From contig NC_090439.1 of NCBI RefSeq assembly GCF_031143425.1, positions 637,671,465 to 637,735,464 of the forward strand: 64,000 bases of DNA, written 5' to 3'. The stretch is from Pleurodeles waltl (taxonomy: Eukaryota > Chordata > Amphibia > Caudata > Salamandridae). The position numbers were made by a program, and so were the translations under genes. Under the pieces are notes generated by a model. The model had not been told where the DNA came from and made no database searches. It saw nothing but the letters and a program-made list of their open reading frames with translations. This document shows, in pieces, positions 35,900 through 46,591 of this stretch (the first letter of the stretch is position 1; each line of letters opens with the position of its first letter).

Positions 35900-37120
35900 G
35901 GCAGGAATTGTTTCCTTTGATAAGTCAATGTTGTCATCTTTTAGATGACATAGGTCTGATCGGTTATGATAATTTACGGCAAAGGCAGTAGATCTTATTC
36001 ATTGTGAAATTGCTCTTTTAAAATCAGCAGGTATTTAAGGGTGGATTGTTGCAGTGTGAAAGTCTGTACACAGGTGTTTCGTTGCATGGAATCTCTCAGA
36101 TTGCGTTAGTAAGCACGGATTTTGTTGCTGGCTAACTCCTCCTGAGGGTAGAGGTTTTGCATGATGTTATTCATTGCTACCTGCTTAGTAGGATTCATAT
36201 TGTTTTTCCATTCGCCCCTTTGGTCATAATTGTTATTTTAGAGGGTTGATGTGTAAAAATCTTATACTCAGTACAGTATGGATAAGTTGGTTATTTTGGC
36301 AAAGTCCAGATGCCTGATTGGTTCAATGGGAAAAGCTATGTTCGATGGCAGAAATCGTATCTGTTTATCATGAAATAGGGTAGACAGAATGGGCTATGGT
36401 GACTAGCCAGTGATACAGTACAAGTACCTGATTGGTTTGCTCTGTTAATTAAGAAACGTTATTACAAATGCAGTATATCTCGTTTATTGTGGAAAGCGTA
36501 TTTTAAAATCGATAAGCCTTTTAGGGTGGGTTGTTCTGTGGTAAAGCCCATAAGTACCTATTTTGTTACAAGTAATCTCACAGATTACCTTGGAGTTAAG
36601 AGTTTTGGTGTTGGTTAGCCCCTCTGGCAAAACCTCATGGTAGAAGATTTGCACAAGATGAACCCTTGTTAGGGTCGCTAAGGAAATGTTTTTAATTGTT
36701 TTGCCGACGAAATTCTGTATATGTGTTTTATAATTGGTTGCAAGGGGGTGACCTTGTAACAAAGCTTATGATTATCTACACTGGTTATAGTAACACACCA
36801 ATGATAAACGCTGCAGACTTAATTGGTTAATTGCAAAAACATTTTGTCAGATACTTTGAGTGATCTGTTTATTTAAAACTATGAAAAAGGAAATCATGTT
36901 AAGATTTTTCTATTAAAAGACTATTGCCTTTAGCAGTTGTTTTCAAGTGTGGAATGTTACTATACTGTATTAACACTTGTAGACAAGAATTTTGGTCCTT
37001 GGAATCTGACGGACTTCAGTACCAAGAATGGTTCATGATTGTTATTCCCTCTGATCTGCCCTCAGGGTAGTAGATTAAATTTTTAGAATCTTTGTGGGCC
37101 TCTTAGGAGTAGTTGTATTT
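35900..37120 (+). repeat. Diverged tandem repeat with a period of about 0.4-0.5 kb, at least two units plus a third partial
   Basis: Aligned landmarks: cattgtgaaattgctctttt (35,999) with tattgtggaaagcgtatttt (36,484); gggtggattgttgcagtg (about 36,040) with gggtgggttgttctgtgg (about 36,524); gcatggaatctctcagattg (about 36,084), caagtaatctcacagattac (about 36,568) and ttggaatctgacggacttca (about 36,998); and the ctcctcctgagggtagaggt, ccctctggcaaaacctcatg and gccctcagggtagtagatta segments that follow them. The offset is about 485 for units 1-2 and about 430 for units 2-3. It is non-coding and old. Confidence 0.7.
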
Positions 37121-38212
37121 TGTTTTGCCAGTTCTATATGTTATACATACAATGCATTTTATGCATAGCATTTAGAGAAGTACGTAGTAAAAAACTTTTT
37201 AGATTTGGCCTTGCAGGCCCCTTTAAAAAAAAAAAAAAAAAACTAAAACTAAAAAAGGACATGCATACGTAGTGAATATGCCTTCTCCCTCTTCAGTCAT
37301 TGATCTGTTTTGGCGTCGTTCACATTTTGTTTCCGCCCATGACAGCATATAGCATGGGGCAATAGGTCAGCCCTCTACAGCCGTTTGGCTCTGTGGGCGA
37401 CTGAGTGACAAAAATTTGCCTGATCTTATATGCACAGTAGGGTAACATTGAGTGTGCTGGTGTGCCTGTCACTAGTTTTGTATTTTCTAATTTTATAGGT
37501 TACACATTTGTTTTTAGTCTTGTTTCTTTTCATTCACATTGTTGCACCAAAAGCTCCAAATACAATTATGTCAAGGCGTATTTACTGCTCATTTCATCTG
37601 AAGTGCATCTCACTCCACGTCATTACTGATTCTAAACTCGGCAGCCGTTTTAAAGATCTTGGGCCAGATGTAGCAAAGGGTTTTACCCGTTCTGTCCTTA
37701 TGGGAAAATGTGTTCGTACATATGGCACCTTGTCATTTAGGCAGCTTTAATCGGCCCACTAGATGGCAGCGTCTACTTATTAAACGTATCTACTAATTTA
37801 CAGCTATAACAAATGCAGCATTTAATGAACTGTACCCGTTTCAATTCACGCAACTGCCGAGAACATAACAATACAGTGTCAGTGCAGTATCTTTTTATAA
37901 GATGACATCAGTCCCCGGCTTTCTTGAGGTGAATTATAGATAGCTTGGCTCAACGTATGGTTGAATTCAGTTGTGTTAATTCACAACTTGATTTCTAAAT
38001 AGGAATGTCGCGTTCCGACATTTCTTTATGTAAAATTGCAAGTTGTGTCTATAATCATTTATATTATGGCATCTGATGAAAACATCGCCCTTTCTCGATA
38101 AATGACTGAATGCACATAAATGTGATTTTGGGGAAAATATGATTGGTGACTGGACTTGTTCTAAAGTGTTTTTTAATATTATTACTAAACTCTAGACTTC
38201 TAAAACTTGCAG
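37121..38212. other. Probable MRPL15 intron sequence upstream of the penultimate exon
   Basis: It contains an A-run at 37,225-37,242 and a segment beginning gggccagatgtagcaaaggg (37,661) that reads like a fragment of a short interspersed repeat. The last bases before the exon, ttctaaaacttgcag, form the splice acceptor. No other exon is recognisable. Confidence 0.45.
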
Positions 38213-38336
38213 GGAGCCGACATTTTTGCGGCAAAAGTTAACATTGAAGTGCAGTGGGCGTCAGAGCTGGCCATTGCTGCGATAGAGAAAAATGGGGGTG
38301 TGATTACGACTTCGTTCTATGATCCAAGAAGTTTGG
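38213..38336 (+). CDS. MRPL15: MRPL15 penultimate coding exon (mitochondrial ribosomal protein uL15m)
   Basis: The exon encodes [20 protein letters not shown] and then [20 protein letters not shown], followed by Leu and the first base of the next codon. This is the highly conserved L15 core of the mitochondrial large-subunit protein uL15m, which helps assemble and stabilise the large subunit of the mitochondrial ribosome. The acceptor is cttgcag before 38,213 and the donor is gtgagt from 38,337. The exon is 124 bases long, starts on a codon boundary and ends in phase 1, which fits the final exon at 45,334: G plus AA makes Glu. The intron between them is about 7.0 kb and full of repeats. Upstream exons were not found in the window and are probably further left. 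The identification rests on protein similarity recalled from vertebrate MRPL15 and on two matching exons in order. Confidence 0.95.
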
Positions 38337-38404
38337 GTGAGTATGTAATGGAATATTTCATTATGTGATGCTTTGTGGTGGATTGACTGTTTTAATAAGT
38401 GACA

Positions 38405-38522
38405 GTATTGAATAACGAGGAATTGGTACTCCATACTTACAAAAGTGATAGGGTACCGCTAGTTTTGCTGAAAAAGTTAACATTGAAGTGCAGTGGGCAT
38501 TAGAGCTGGCCATTGCTTCTAT
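38405..38522 (+). pseudogene. Tandem duplicate of the MRPL15 penultimate exon, 5' fragment
   Basis: Bases 38,463-38,522 repeat the first half of the exon at 38,213: aaaaagttaacattgaagtg is followed by cagtgggcattagagctggc. The duplication includes some upstream intron (actccatacttacaaaagtg against actctagacttctaaaactt). The acceptor has an AG but no pyrimidine tract. The frame stays open here. The rest of the copy lies at 40,322, beyond a 1.8-kb insertion. Confidence 0.85.
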
Positions 38523-38938
38523 TGATAGCATGCATCGGCTGGGGTGCCTTTTTGTCAGCTGTGCGCCATACAAATGGCTGTTCATTCATTCTTTTAAGCA
38601 TTGACAAAGCTATAGGCCTTACTTTAGGGATCTTTTTATGATAGATTTTGTTATGTTTCATGGTAACACATAGACCAAACTGGCCGACTAATATGCAGGT
38701 AGGGTAAATGACCTCAGTTCTGAACATAAAACATTAAATTTGCACAAAAGAACTACCCTGCCCCATCCTGTGGCCCGACCAAGTGCATTAAGAATCGATT
38801 CAGGTGTCATTCATTATATACTCACACCTCTCTTCCACCTGCCAATACCCTCTAATCTCGTCGTACGGTAATGAACGCTCTGTAGAGACACTTTAGGGAA
38901 CTTTTGTCTTTGCCAGTGGTTGTAGACATGCTGTAAAG

Positions 38939-39210
38939 CAGGGATCTCCAACCCTATCTGAAGCATGAGCTACTTCTTGTCAGTGAAGATCATAATTGAG
39001 CTATCGAAACTAAACAACGAAGGCTAAACAACTTGTGCATTATTACCAGACACCCCCATGCCAAACTTCCTTGACCTTAAGCCTAATGTCGATAATCAGA
39101 TGCTATGGTTTGAACAAAATACTTTGACTAGGGGCACTATGACAGGGCTGCCACGTTTGTCAGTAGGGGCGTGGTCTTTGGGAATGTATGAACATTGGTG
39201 CATATGAAGG

Positions 39211-39284
<74 letters not shown>

Positions 39285-39801
39285 CAAACCTACAACCATG
39301 TTTTTAAATGGGAGAAATTATTGTATTTTTCAGGTATAAATATTGCACAGTGTTCTAATGGTCGCTGGGAGCAAGAGACTTGCTGTTTGTAAATGCAGCA
39401 CTTTGAAAAATAATTTGAGAATATTAAAATGAAATGTTAAATTCATTCTAAAGTAACTTTTAATTATCATTTTCTCTGATTTAAAAGCATTGAGAAACAT
39501 CATTTTGTTCTCACTTTCAATACTGAGTTGAAAAGGACTTTTATTTAACAGTAAAATACCTTAGTGCTTCAATTCTTCACCTCTGTGACCTGGATTATAA
39601 ATCTGACTCCAGCACTGCTCCTTATCAGGCCTTGCTATCTGCAGTCTGCTGGCATTAATGTAAAATAAAATTCACCTTCTTTTAACTTTAAAAGGAAAAA
39701 TGTGACCCTCTGCTTATTTAAAATCAACTCCAGGCAGTGAGCTACTCTGAAGGGGTCTGGGAGCTACTGGTAGCTCGCAATTGACTGATTGGAGACACCT
39801 G
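38939..39801. mobile_element. hAT-like non-autonomous DNA transposon (863 bp)
   Basis: It begins cagggatctccaaccc and ends gattggagacacctg. The terminal repeats are inverted, matching at 11 of the first 13 bases. The flanking 8-mers are ctgtaaag (38,931-38,938) and ctgtacag (39,802-39,809), one difference, which fits an 8-bp hAT target-site duplication. Inside, gagctact words near both ends are in keeping with a small family consensus. A 67-base AT microsatellite (39,213-39,279) has grown within it. No transposase is present. Confidence 0.87.
39213..39279. repeat. AT dinucleotide microsatellite, about 33 units
   Basis: An uninterrupted alternating A/T run of 67 bases inside the hAT-like element, in MRPL15 intron sequence. 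It is very likely length-polymorphic. Confidence 0.97.
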
Positions 39802-39939
39802 CTGTACAGCATCCCTTTTTAAAAAGAAAAAAATACCTGTGAAATCCGTCCGTGTAATTTTTTTAGGTGCACGCACAAAGCATGCATTTGCCCACTAAAT
39901 GACACATTTGACTCATTTTGTTTACTGATCTGAGTTGGC

Positions 39940-40200
39940 TAGGTATACAAAAGGTGAAGAAAAAAGCAGCAGAGGGGAGGGAAAGGAACACCGAAAGGTG
40001 AGAGGGGGAAGCAACATAGAGGGAAGGGGGCTGAGAGGATACAACACAAGAGGGAAAGATGAGGCTAAGCAGCATGGAAGGGAGGGAAGAAATAGGATGG
40101 TGGGTGAGCAGAGCAATCAGAGAGTGAAAGCAGTAGGAGCAAAGGGGGTGAAGCAGAATAGAGGGCATAGGTGGGAGTAGGATAATGGTGGGCATGGTTA
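39940..40200 (+). repeat. Purine-rich minisatellite-like block
   Basis: An A/G-rich stretch with ggaagggaggg, ggtgagaggggg and agggaaagatgagg words, resembling the arrays at 8,540 and 31,040 but more degenerate. It lies in the insertion that splits the duplicated MRPL15 exon. Confidence 0.6.
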
Positions 40201-40321
40201 AGGGATGCAAACAGAAGAGAGATTTTATTGTTGAACACAAGTATTAAAACCGAAGTAGGGGTTTGATAACCACACAGTGTTCTCCCAGGCGGCAGCGCAT
40301 GCAATGTCTTAGACAGGATCT

Positions 40322-40440
40322 AAAAATAGGCGTGTTCTTGTGCATCATTCTATGATCTAAGGAGTTTGGGTGAGTATGCTATGGAAAGTTTAATTACATG
40401 ACTCAGGGGACTGGCAGTTTTTATATTTGAAAAAATGTTC
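40322..40440 (+). pseudogene. Tandem duplicate of the MRPL15 penultimate exon, 3' fragment
   Basis: aaaaataggcgtgttcttgt and then ttctatgatctaaggagttt correspond to the second half of the real exon (aaaaatgggggtgtgattac and ttctatgatccaagaagttt). The donor tttgg|gtgagtatg and some downstream intron (tatggaaagtttaattacat) are copied too. One base is missing relative to the real exon and an in-frame stop follows, so it is not a usable exon. Confidence 0.85.
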
Positions 40441-40452
40441 CTTGTATCTTCC

Positions 40453-40476
40453 GGGGGGGGGGGGGGGGGGGGGGGG
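40453..40476 (+). repeat. Poly(G) tract, 24 bases
   Basis: An uninterrupted run of G in MRPL15 intron sequence. Such a run can form a G-quadruplex and tends to vary in length. Confidence 0.95.
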
Positions 40477-41759
40477 AGGTAAAAAAGAAGCAAATCCAGC
40501 TGCATTTGTTTGTGGAACAGAGTCTGGCAGCTCTTTCCAGCTATATTCATCTTGCTAGCGCACAGGGACCATGATTTGGTGGAGTAAGTGGTGGGAGAGG
40601 TTGGATATTAATAGAGGAAGGGTGCACCAATTCTCAGATAAGAAGACTGCCTTCCACATATTTCCAGACACTACCCACCAGTTAGTGGCCTGTGGTGATT
40701 TGAAAGTTCCTTGCAGTCTGCTGTTGAAGAACATATTCACAGATTTTCTAGAGTCTTAATTACAGTCAGCCCTGCAATGGCCTCATCCCCGTCACTTTCC
40801 TTCTGCCATTTTTGCTAAATCTCCATATGTATAGCTTTTTTACAGATCAAGGCACATTATATATAATATATATATATATACACTGAGTTCCCCTGCCTTG
40901 ATTGCTCATACCTTCACATTCTATAGCCAAAACGTTAACAGATTTCAGCTTGAGCAAATGAACCTTGTGTAACATTCCTATTGTACCTATTGGTGTACAT
41001 CAATTTACAATTTTAGTGTACAATTTTTTTGTTGTAATGTCCGATGAAATTTTGTTTATGTTTTGTCTTTTGAGTCTTGGTTCATACTATGGATATTTGT
41101 ATTACGGAAGAGGATACAAGATGCTTCGAAGGGTTTAGCTTAAGCGCCACACTCTTTGTTTGAGGGTGCATTTAGTTAGAGTATAGCACAAAATGTACAA
41201 ATGAATGTCTAAGCAGAAAGTCATCAATTTAATATGTATTATTATGGAAAATAAATTGCTCGCCTCCCACTGCCAATTCTGACACAAAATAAGGCAATAT
41301 GTTTAAAAAAAATTAAAAAGGAAATGGCGTGGAAATAGATCAACACAGTTGAATGATTAGAACACAAACCAAAAATGGCAGCCACTTTCTCTGATGCAGA
41401 GGTTTGCAAGCAGTTTGCAAACCCAGTGGTAAGGTAAGGAAAAGGGGACGGTGGAGCTGCAAGGGTAGGAAGGCAAACACATTCAATGAAAAATTAGAAA
41501 ATAATGCAACCGTTCCACTACGTTTGAGATATTGACATATAGAGCTTAATGTGGATTTCTAGTTTTGGAACATCAGTGGTCTAGATAAAAAAAAATGAAT
41601 ATAAAACCTACTACAAGCGACAAAGGATAGGCTAGCAGAAAGCTATAGAGAGCCAAAGAAGCTTCCTTGACAAAAGGCCTAACAGTTACATAATGTTCCT
41701 AATTAGCGAGAGGGAATCTTCAAGGTCAGGAACTGTCCAATCAGGAAGCTATAAAAAGC
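40477..41759. other. Intron sequence, nothing recognised
   Basis: No exon or assigned element. A short AT microsatellite lies at about 40,858-40,880. The remainder is AT-rich. Confidence 0.4.
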
Positions 41760-42569
41760 AACCTTTGCGTGTCTCAAAAGACTTGTGTAAAATACGTCAA
41801 GTTCTTCAAATCCAAAATCCATGATTCCATCATCAGTACTCTAGATGTTCCACTGTGCTCCAAGACTGCATGTCCTACACTGCAGTCCATTTTCATTTCT
41901 TTCAAACTTCCATCAACTGAGGTAATAAACCTGATTCTCAAAATGAAAGCATCTTACTGTCTCTTGCTTCCTGCCCAACTGCATATCTCCAATCCCTCTT
42001 TGCCCCATCCTCTCGTGGATTCAGCTAACATGATCAGTGTTGCACTGCTCTAAGCAAATTCCTGGTTCTATGAAAATTGCTACCATCAGACTCTTGTAGA
42101 AAATTCCATACTTAGACCCAAAAATAGTGACCATGTACCAGTTTATATCCAACTTCCCCTTTGCCCGCAAAATTGTGGAGAGTGAGGTTATGAGATAACT
42201 TCAAGTATATGTGGAAATCAGCCACCTTCTTTACAAATGCCCATATGAATTCAGATCTGAAGTAGGCACCTTAGCTGCCTTTACCAGTTAGAGTGAAGAG
42301 TTTCTTCTCACCCTGGATGAAGATAATACATCTACTTTAATATTATTGACCGATCCACGACCTGCAGCACTGCTGACCATAATACAGTGTTTGAAAGACT
42401 TGAATTCTTTGCAGGTACATCATAATCTTCACTGCATTGGGTCTAGTCTTCTCTCAACAGTGACAGCCACAAAGTTAGGACTGCCTCAGTCAATTTGTTT
42501 TCACTCAATCAGTGAACTGTAGAGTTCGTAACCAGAGACTTCTTTAGACAGGCCCTTGGCGCACAGTTA
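41760..42569 (+). mobile_element. CR1/L2-group LINE relic (RT start)
   Basis: A + strand text related to the fingers and palm of CR1/L2 RTs can be followed: FARKIVESEVMR (about 42,160), then PYEFRSEVGTLAAFT (about 42,242) and LLTLDEDNTSTLILL (about 42,307), with stops between the pieces. It is old and 5'- and 3'-truncated. No tail was seen. It lies in the last MRPL15 intron in the sense direction. Confidence 0.6.
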
Positions 42570-44765
42570 AATCCCTTGTAAAAGTTAACCTAGTACCAAG
42601 GGCTGTGTGGCAAGGGAGGGTCCCCAAGGGCTGCAGCATGTATTATGCCACCCTGGGGGACTCCTCACCCAGCACATGCACACTGCCCCTGCGGCTTGTG
42701 TGTGCTGGTGGGAAGAAAAAGGCAAAGCCGATATGGCACCCCTCTCAAGGTGCCATGCCCACAAACCACTGTCTGTGGCATGAGTAAGTCACCCCTCTAG
42801 CAGGCCTTACAGCCCTACGGCAGTGTGCACTATACCACAGACGAAGGCATAGCTGCATGAGCAATATGCCCTTACAGCATCTAAGTCCATTCTTAGACAT
42901 TGTAAGTGCAGCGTGGCCATATCAAGAATATGGGCTGCGAGTTTGTCGTTACGAACTCCACAGCTTTATAATGGCTTCACTGAAGTCTGTGAAGTTTGGT
43001 ATCAAACTTCTCAGCACAATAAACCCACACTGATGCCAGTGTTCGATTTATTGAAAAATGCCCTGGCAAAGCCCCTCTTTTGATGGCACATTCGACGAAA
43101 AAGTTAGGGAAAACAAGGAGGAGTGACCACTGCAGCTGGGACCACCCCTAAGGTGTCCAGAGCTGAAGTGGCCCCCTCATTGGAAAATCCTCCATCTTGG
43201 TTTGTAGGACAGGGACCCATAGGGTTAAGTCTCTGTCCCCCTCCCGAGAAGGAGTGGACACTGGACGGGTGTAGTCCACCTCAGGGACATTAGCCATTGG
43301 CCACTGCCCTCTGACCCCTGTAATGTCCCTAAATCCAGGATTTAAGGGGTCCCCTGAACCTAGCTTGTCAGATTCCTGGCGACCTCAAGAAGACGACAAG
43401 AAGAAAGAAGGACTGCTTAGCTGACCCCCAGAAGACTGAAGACGCAAACTGATTTGGCCTCAGCCCTACCGGCCTATCTCCAGCTTCAAAAGCCCTGCAC
43501 AAAAAGGCGGCGCAGCCTGCAAGTTCAGCGACCTCTGAAAAGCCTATAGAGGACTTCCTGCACCCTGGAAGACCAAGATCTCCTGTGGACAGCAGCCCTG
43601 TCCTGAAAGAAAACCCAGCACAGGACTGCAGATCCTCCCCGGATCCACAAGTCCTAACCACTTTGCACCAGTCACCCACAGCCCGTGTCCAGGTGCCCCA
43701 GCTGACTTGAGCTGGTCCCCAGGTGATTCTGAGCAAGTGCCCACCCTGGGTTGACACCTCCAGACCACCACGACGATGCCTGAATCCGGAGGACCCCACT
43801 AACCGCGACAGCACCAGACGAAGTTTCCCGGCGCCTAATGGTACCCCTGCACATGCAGGCCCCTGGCCTTGGGGAATCCGACCTTTGGTGCAGCAACATT
43901 CAGCAGGCCTGCCTCCTTGTCCAGCCTCTGGTTTTCCAGAACCAACCCCCTGGACTTCACCTGCAGCATCTTTGTGGCCCGGGGTTCCACTCATAGGAAA
44001 GCATTGGGAGCCCGACGACCCTGCACCTGGCCGCCGCGGAGGGTGCGTGTTTGGTGCTGACCTGAGGCCCTCCGGCGCTCCTCTAAACCCCCCCCAGGTC
44101 TGCCCTCCAAAGACGTGGGTACTTACCTGCAAGCAGGCCTGATTCCGAGTGCCCCCAGTCTCCTTACAGCCAATTGTAATACCAGCAACCACTTAGACCT
44201 CTATACCTGACCGGCCCCGTGTTGCTGGTGGTGGGTGTTTGGGGTTAACTTGAACCCCGACCGAAGGACATCTAACCCCTGGAGACTCGAACTGTAAGTC
44301 TGGTAATTACCTTTTTAAAACTGTACTTTCTTTTCTTCCCACTGGAACCACTTCTGAAAATTGCACTGTGTCCACTTTTGAAATAAATATTTTCTGTTTT
44401 CTTAAATATTTAACTTGCAAAGGGGAAACAATGTTACCTTGATATCTGTGCTGAATACTTACCTGCAGCAGTATTTACTTTCGAACTGAATCTTGTGGTC
44501 CTAGAAATAAAATAACAAAACCTATTTTTCTTTACAAACCAATTGGCCTTGAGTTAAGTCATTGAGTGTGTGCCTCATCTAGTGCCTGTGTGTGTACATC
44601 AAATGCTTTGCACTACCCTCTGATAAGCCTAATTGCTCAACCACACTACCACAAAAGAGAGCATTAGTATTATCTACTTTAGCCTGTTAAGCCTCTGGGG
44701 AACCCCTGGACTCTGTGCACACTATAACTCATTTGATATAGTATATACAGAGACAGCTTCCTACA
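42570..44765 (+). repeat. Long dispersed repeat family R1, copy B
   Basis: It is related to 3,930-5,880 (agggctgcagcatgtattat, ggccttacagccctacggca, tttggtatcaaacttctcag, gccattggccactgccctct). It extends further 3' than copy A, through a GC-rich section (43,400-44,300), to a terminus reading acagagacagcttcctaca at 44,765. I see no shared reading frame, and the 274-codon minus-strand open frame at 43,368-44,192 has no known motif and is probably chance in GC-rich repeat DNA. The TTCCTACA end suggests an LTR-like or related terminus. It sits within the last MRPL15 intron, in the sense direction. Confidence 0.65.
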
Positions 44766-45333
44766 TAGACATAAAGGGGTAATTTCACAAAACCCTCCAA
44801 GGAAGTGAGCTACCTGCTTATTGTAGGTTTATAGCCAGTAGTTGATTCACAAACGTCCCAAATCATGGCGTCTACACGGATTGTAGATGTCTGTGACTAC
44901 AACCTATCTACTACATTTATTTCTGTAATGTAAGTGGCAATATGCATTTTACTTTCCTTTGTTCTAGGGATGGGTTTCCTCATTGCCACCCCTACCACTT
45001 CATTGGGAACCGCCTTGACCCTCCCCTAACCCATAACATTTTACGAAAGAAAAAGTACCATTAATTTAGCTTTTCCATGGGACTATGTTTATTCTGTAAC
45101 TTGTGATTGTACAACTCAGTATCTGGAGTTTCTGCCCGCAGTTCAACTTAAATATGCACTCATTATTTCATTCCAGGTGAAATAATGGTCCCCTGGTAAG
45201 TAGGATGAAATAATATGTGCATTCGAGTCTTCCACAAAGGTGGGTTGTACACATTAGTCCATGGTGTGCTTCAACTGGAACAGTACAGATATTCTGTATT
45301 TGTGTTAACTAAATTTATTTTCCTTTATCACAG
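44766..45333. other. Last part of the final MRPL15 intron
   Basis: Unique-looking sequence ending in a good splice acceptor: the pyrimidine-rich tttattttcctttatcacag runs up to 45,333. Confidence 0.7.
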
Positions 45334-45671
45334 AAATTCTTTGCAAGCCAGTGCCATTTTTCGTGCAAGGGAAGCCTATACCAAAACGCATGCTTCCACC
45401 AGAAGACCTTGTTCGTTACTACACTGATGCTAAAAACCGTGGCTACCTGGCTGATCCTGCAGCTATCCAAGAAGCCAGGCTTGCACTTGCAAGGAAATAT
45501 GGCTATGTTTTACCTGACATTACGAAAGATGAACGCTACAAAATGTTGAGCATGCGCAAAGACCCTCGTCAAATTTTCTTTGGATTGGCCCCAGGATGGT
45601 TGATCAATATGACGGAAAAGAAAATCCTTAAGCCAACAGATGAGCGATTAGTGGAGTACTATAGTTCATGA
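45334..45671 (+). CDS. MRPL15: MRPL15 final coding exon (C-terminal part of uL15m)
   Basis: After the split Glu codon the exon encodes [20 protein letters not shown] and continues with [38 protein letters not shown] and [18 protein letters not shown], ending VEYYSS and TGA at 45,669-45,671. It supplies 112 residues including the split codon. Together with the exon at 38,213 it gives 153 C-terminal residues of a protein that is about 300 residues long in vertebrates. This is the mitochondria-specific C-terminal extension of uL15m, conserved throughout vertebrates. The acceptor is tttatcacag. The open reading frame is intact and all the strongly conserved blocks are present, so the gene looks functional. 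An ATG-started frame from 45,351 understates the exon. Confidence 0.97.
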
Positions 45672-46235
45672 GCGTTGGCTATAGAGAAGACTGAAGAACT
45701 ATGGATTAATCTGGATTTCATTGAATGAAAGACACCTTTTTGTATTCCTTTTGGTCTAATAAGTAAAAGATAAAATTTATATTGTAGTGTAACAATTGTC
45801 TAGTCATTCCAAATGAGAAAATGATACCATTGCACAAAGGAGAGACCCAATGCAGTGTCTGACAGTGCTTTCTGATCGTATTGCTGTTTGTCTTAATGAT
45901 CATACTGAAAAAGTTATCCAGCAATCAGTGGCAACATGATTAAACTACAGCAATACACGTACTTTATTTGTTTAGTGCAACATGACCAGTTGTGCCTCTA
46001 GTTAATTTCCTGTGTTCTGAAATGAATTTTTTGCCTCCACACTCCTCAGGTCCACTGGGAAGACTATCGAAATTAAATAGTAGGAAAGCTACTTTAATGA
46101 ATCACAAAATGTTAAAATAATGTACTCTTGTAATTAAAAAGGCAATATTTGACAGTACAATATATCTTTAAAAAAATCCTAGCCCATTCTTTCATGAAAG
46201 ATATTCAAATAAATAGAGAATGCATAAAAAAAAAC
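45672..46235 (+). other. MRPL15: MRPL15 3' untranslated region with likely poly(A) signals
   Basis: AT-rich sequence directly after the stop codon. An ATTAAA hexamer is at 46,133-46,138 and an AATAAA at 46,208-46,213, about 15 bases before an A-run. Either could end the transcript, and I favour the AATAAA. Transcript data are needed to choose. The end coordinate is an estimate. Confidence 0.55.
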
Positions 46236-46591
46236 TATTTGAAAAGGGGGACAGGGTGGTGATGCACCTAAACCTTGTCAGCTCTTCATGGTCCATCCTG
46301 TCTAGAAGCCAGTGGAATCCCCATATCATGAATTGAATTTAAAAGAGTGCACTTTTTTGATAAATACCATACTCTCCAGGTATGATAAGTGAAACAAACA
46401 CACTGTCCCAAAAAAGAAATCCCTAAATGTAAATAAAGACAGGAGAACGTAGTACCGTCCTGCCACCGACAGCAGACTTATCACCGCTTACTTGTGAAAA
46501 GCACATGTGAACAAAGCGGTTTATTGTATATTGTAGTTATGGGATCTCACTGTAATTATCTCACTACATGTACTAGATCCAGTGAGATTAG
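46236..46591. other. Intergenic spacer, nothing recognised
   Basis: No gene or assigned repeat between the MRPL15 poly(A) signal and repeat R3 copy B. Confidence 0.45.

Noticed and set aside
39096..39392. Open frames with alternating Ile-Tyr
   Set aside because: They are produced by the AT dinucleotide microsatellite.
43368..44192. 274-codon minus-strand open frame in repeat R1 copy B
   Set aside because: It lies in GC-rich repeat DNA where stops are rare, has no motif, and is not kept open in copy A. It also lies antisense to an intron repeat.
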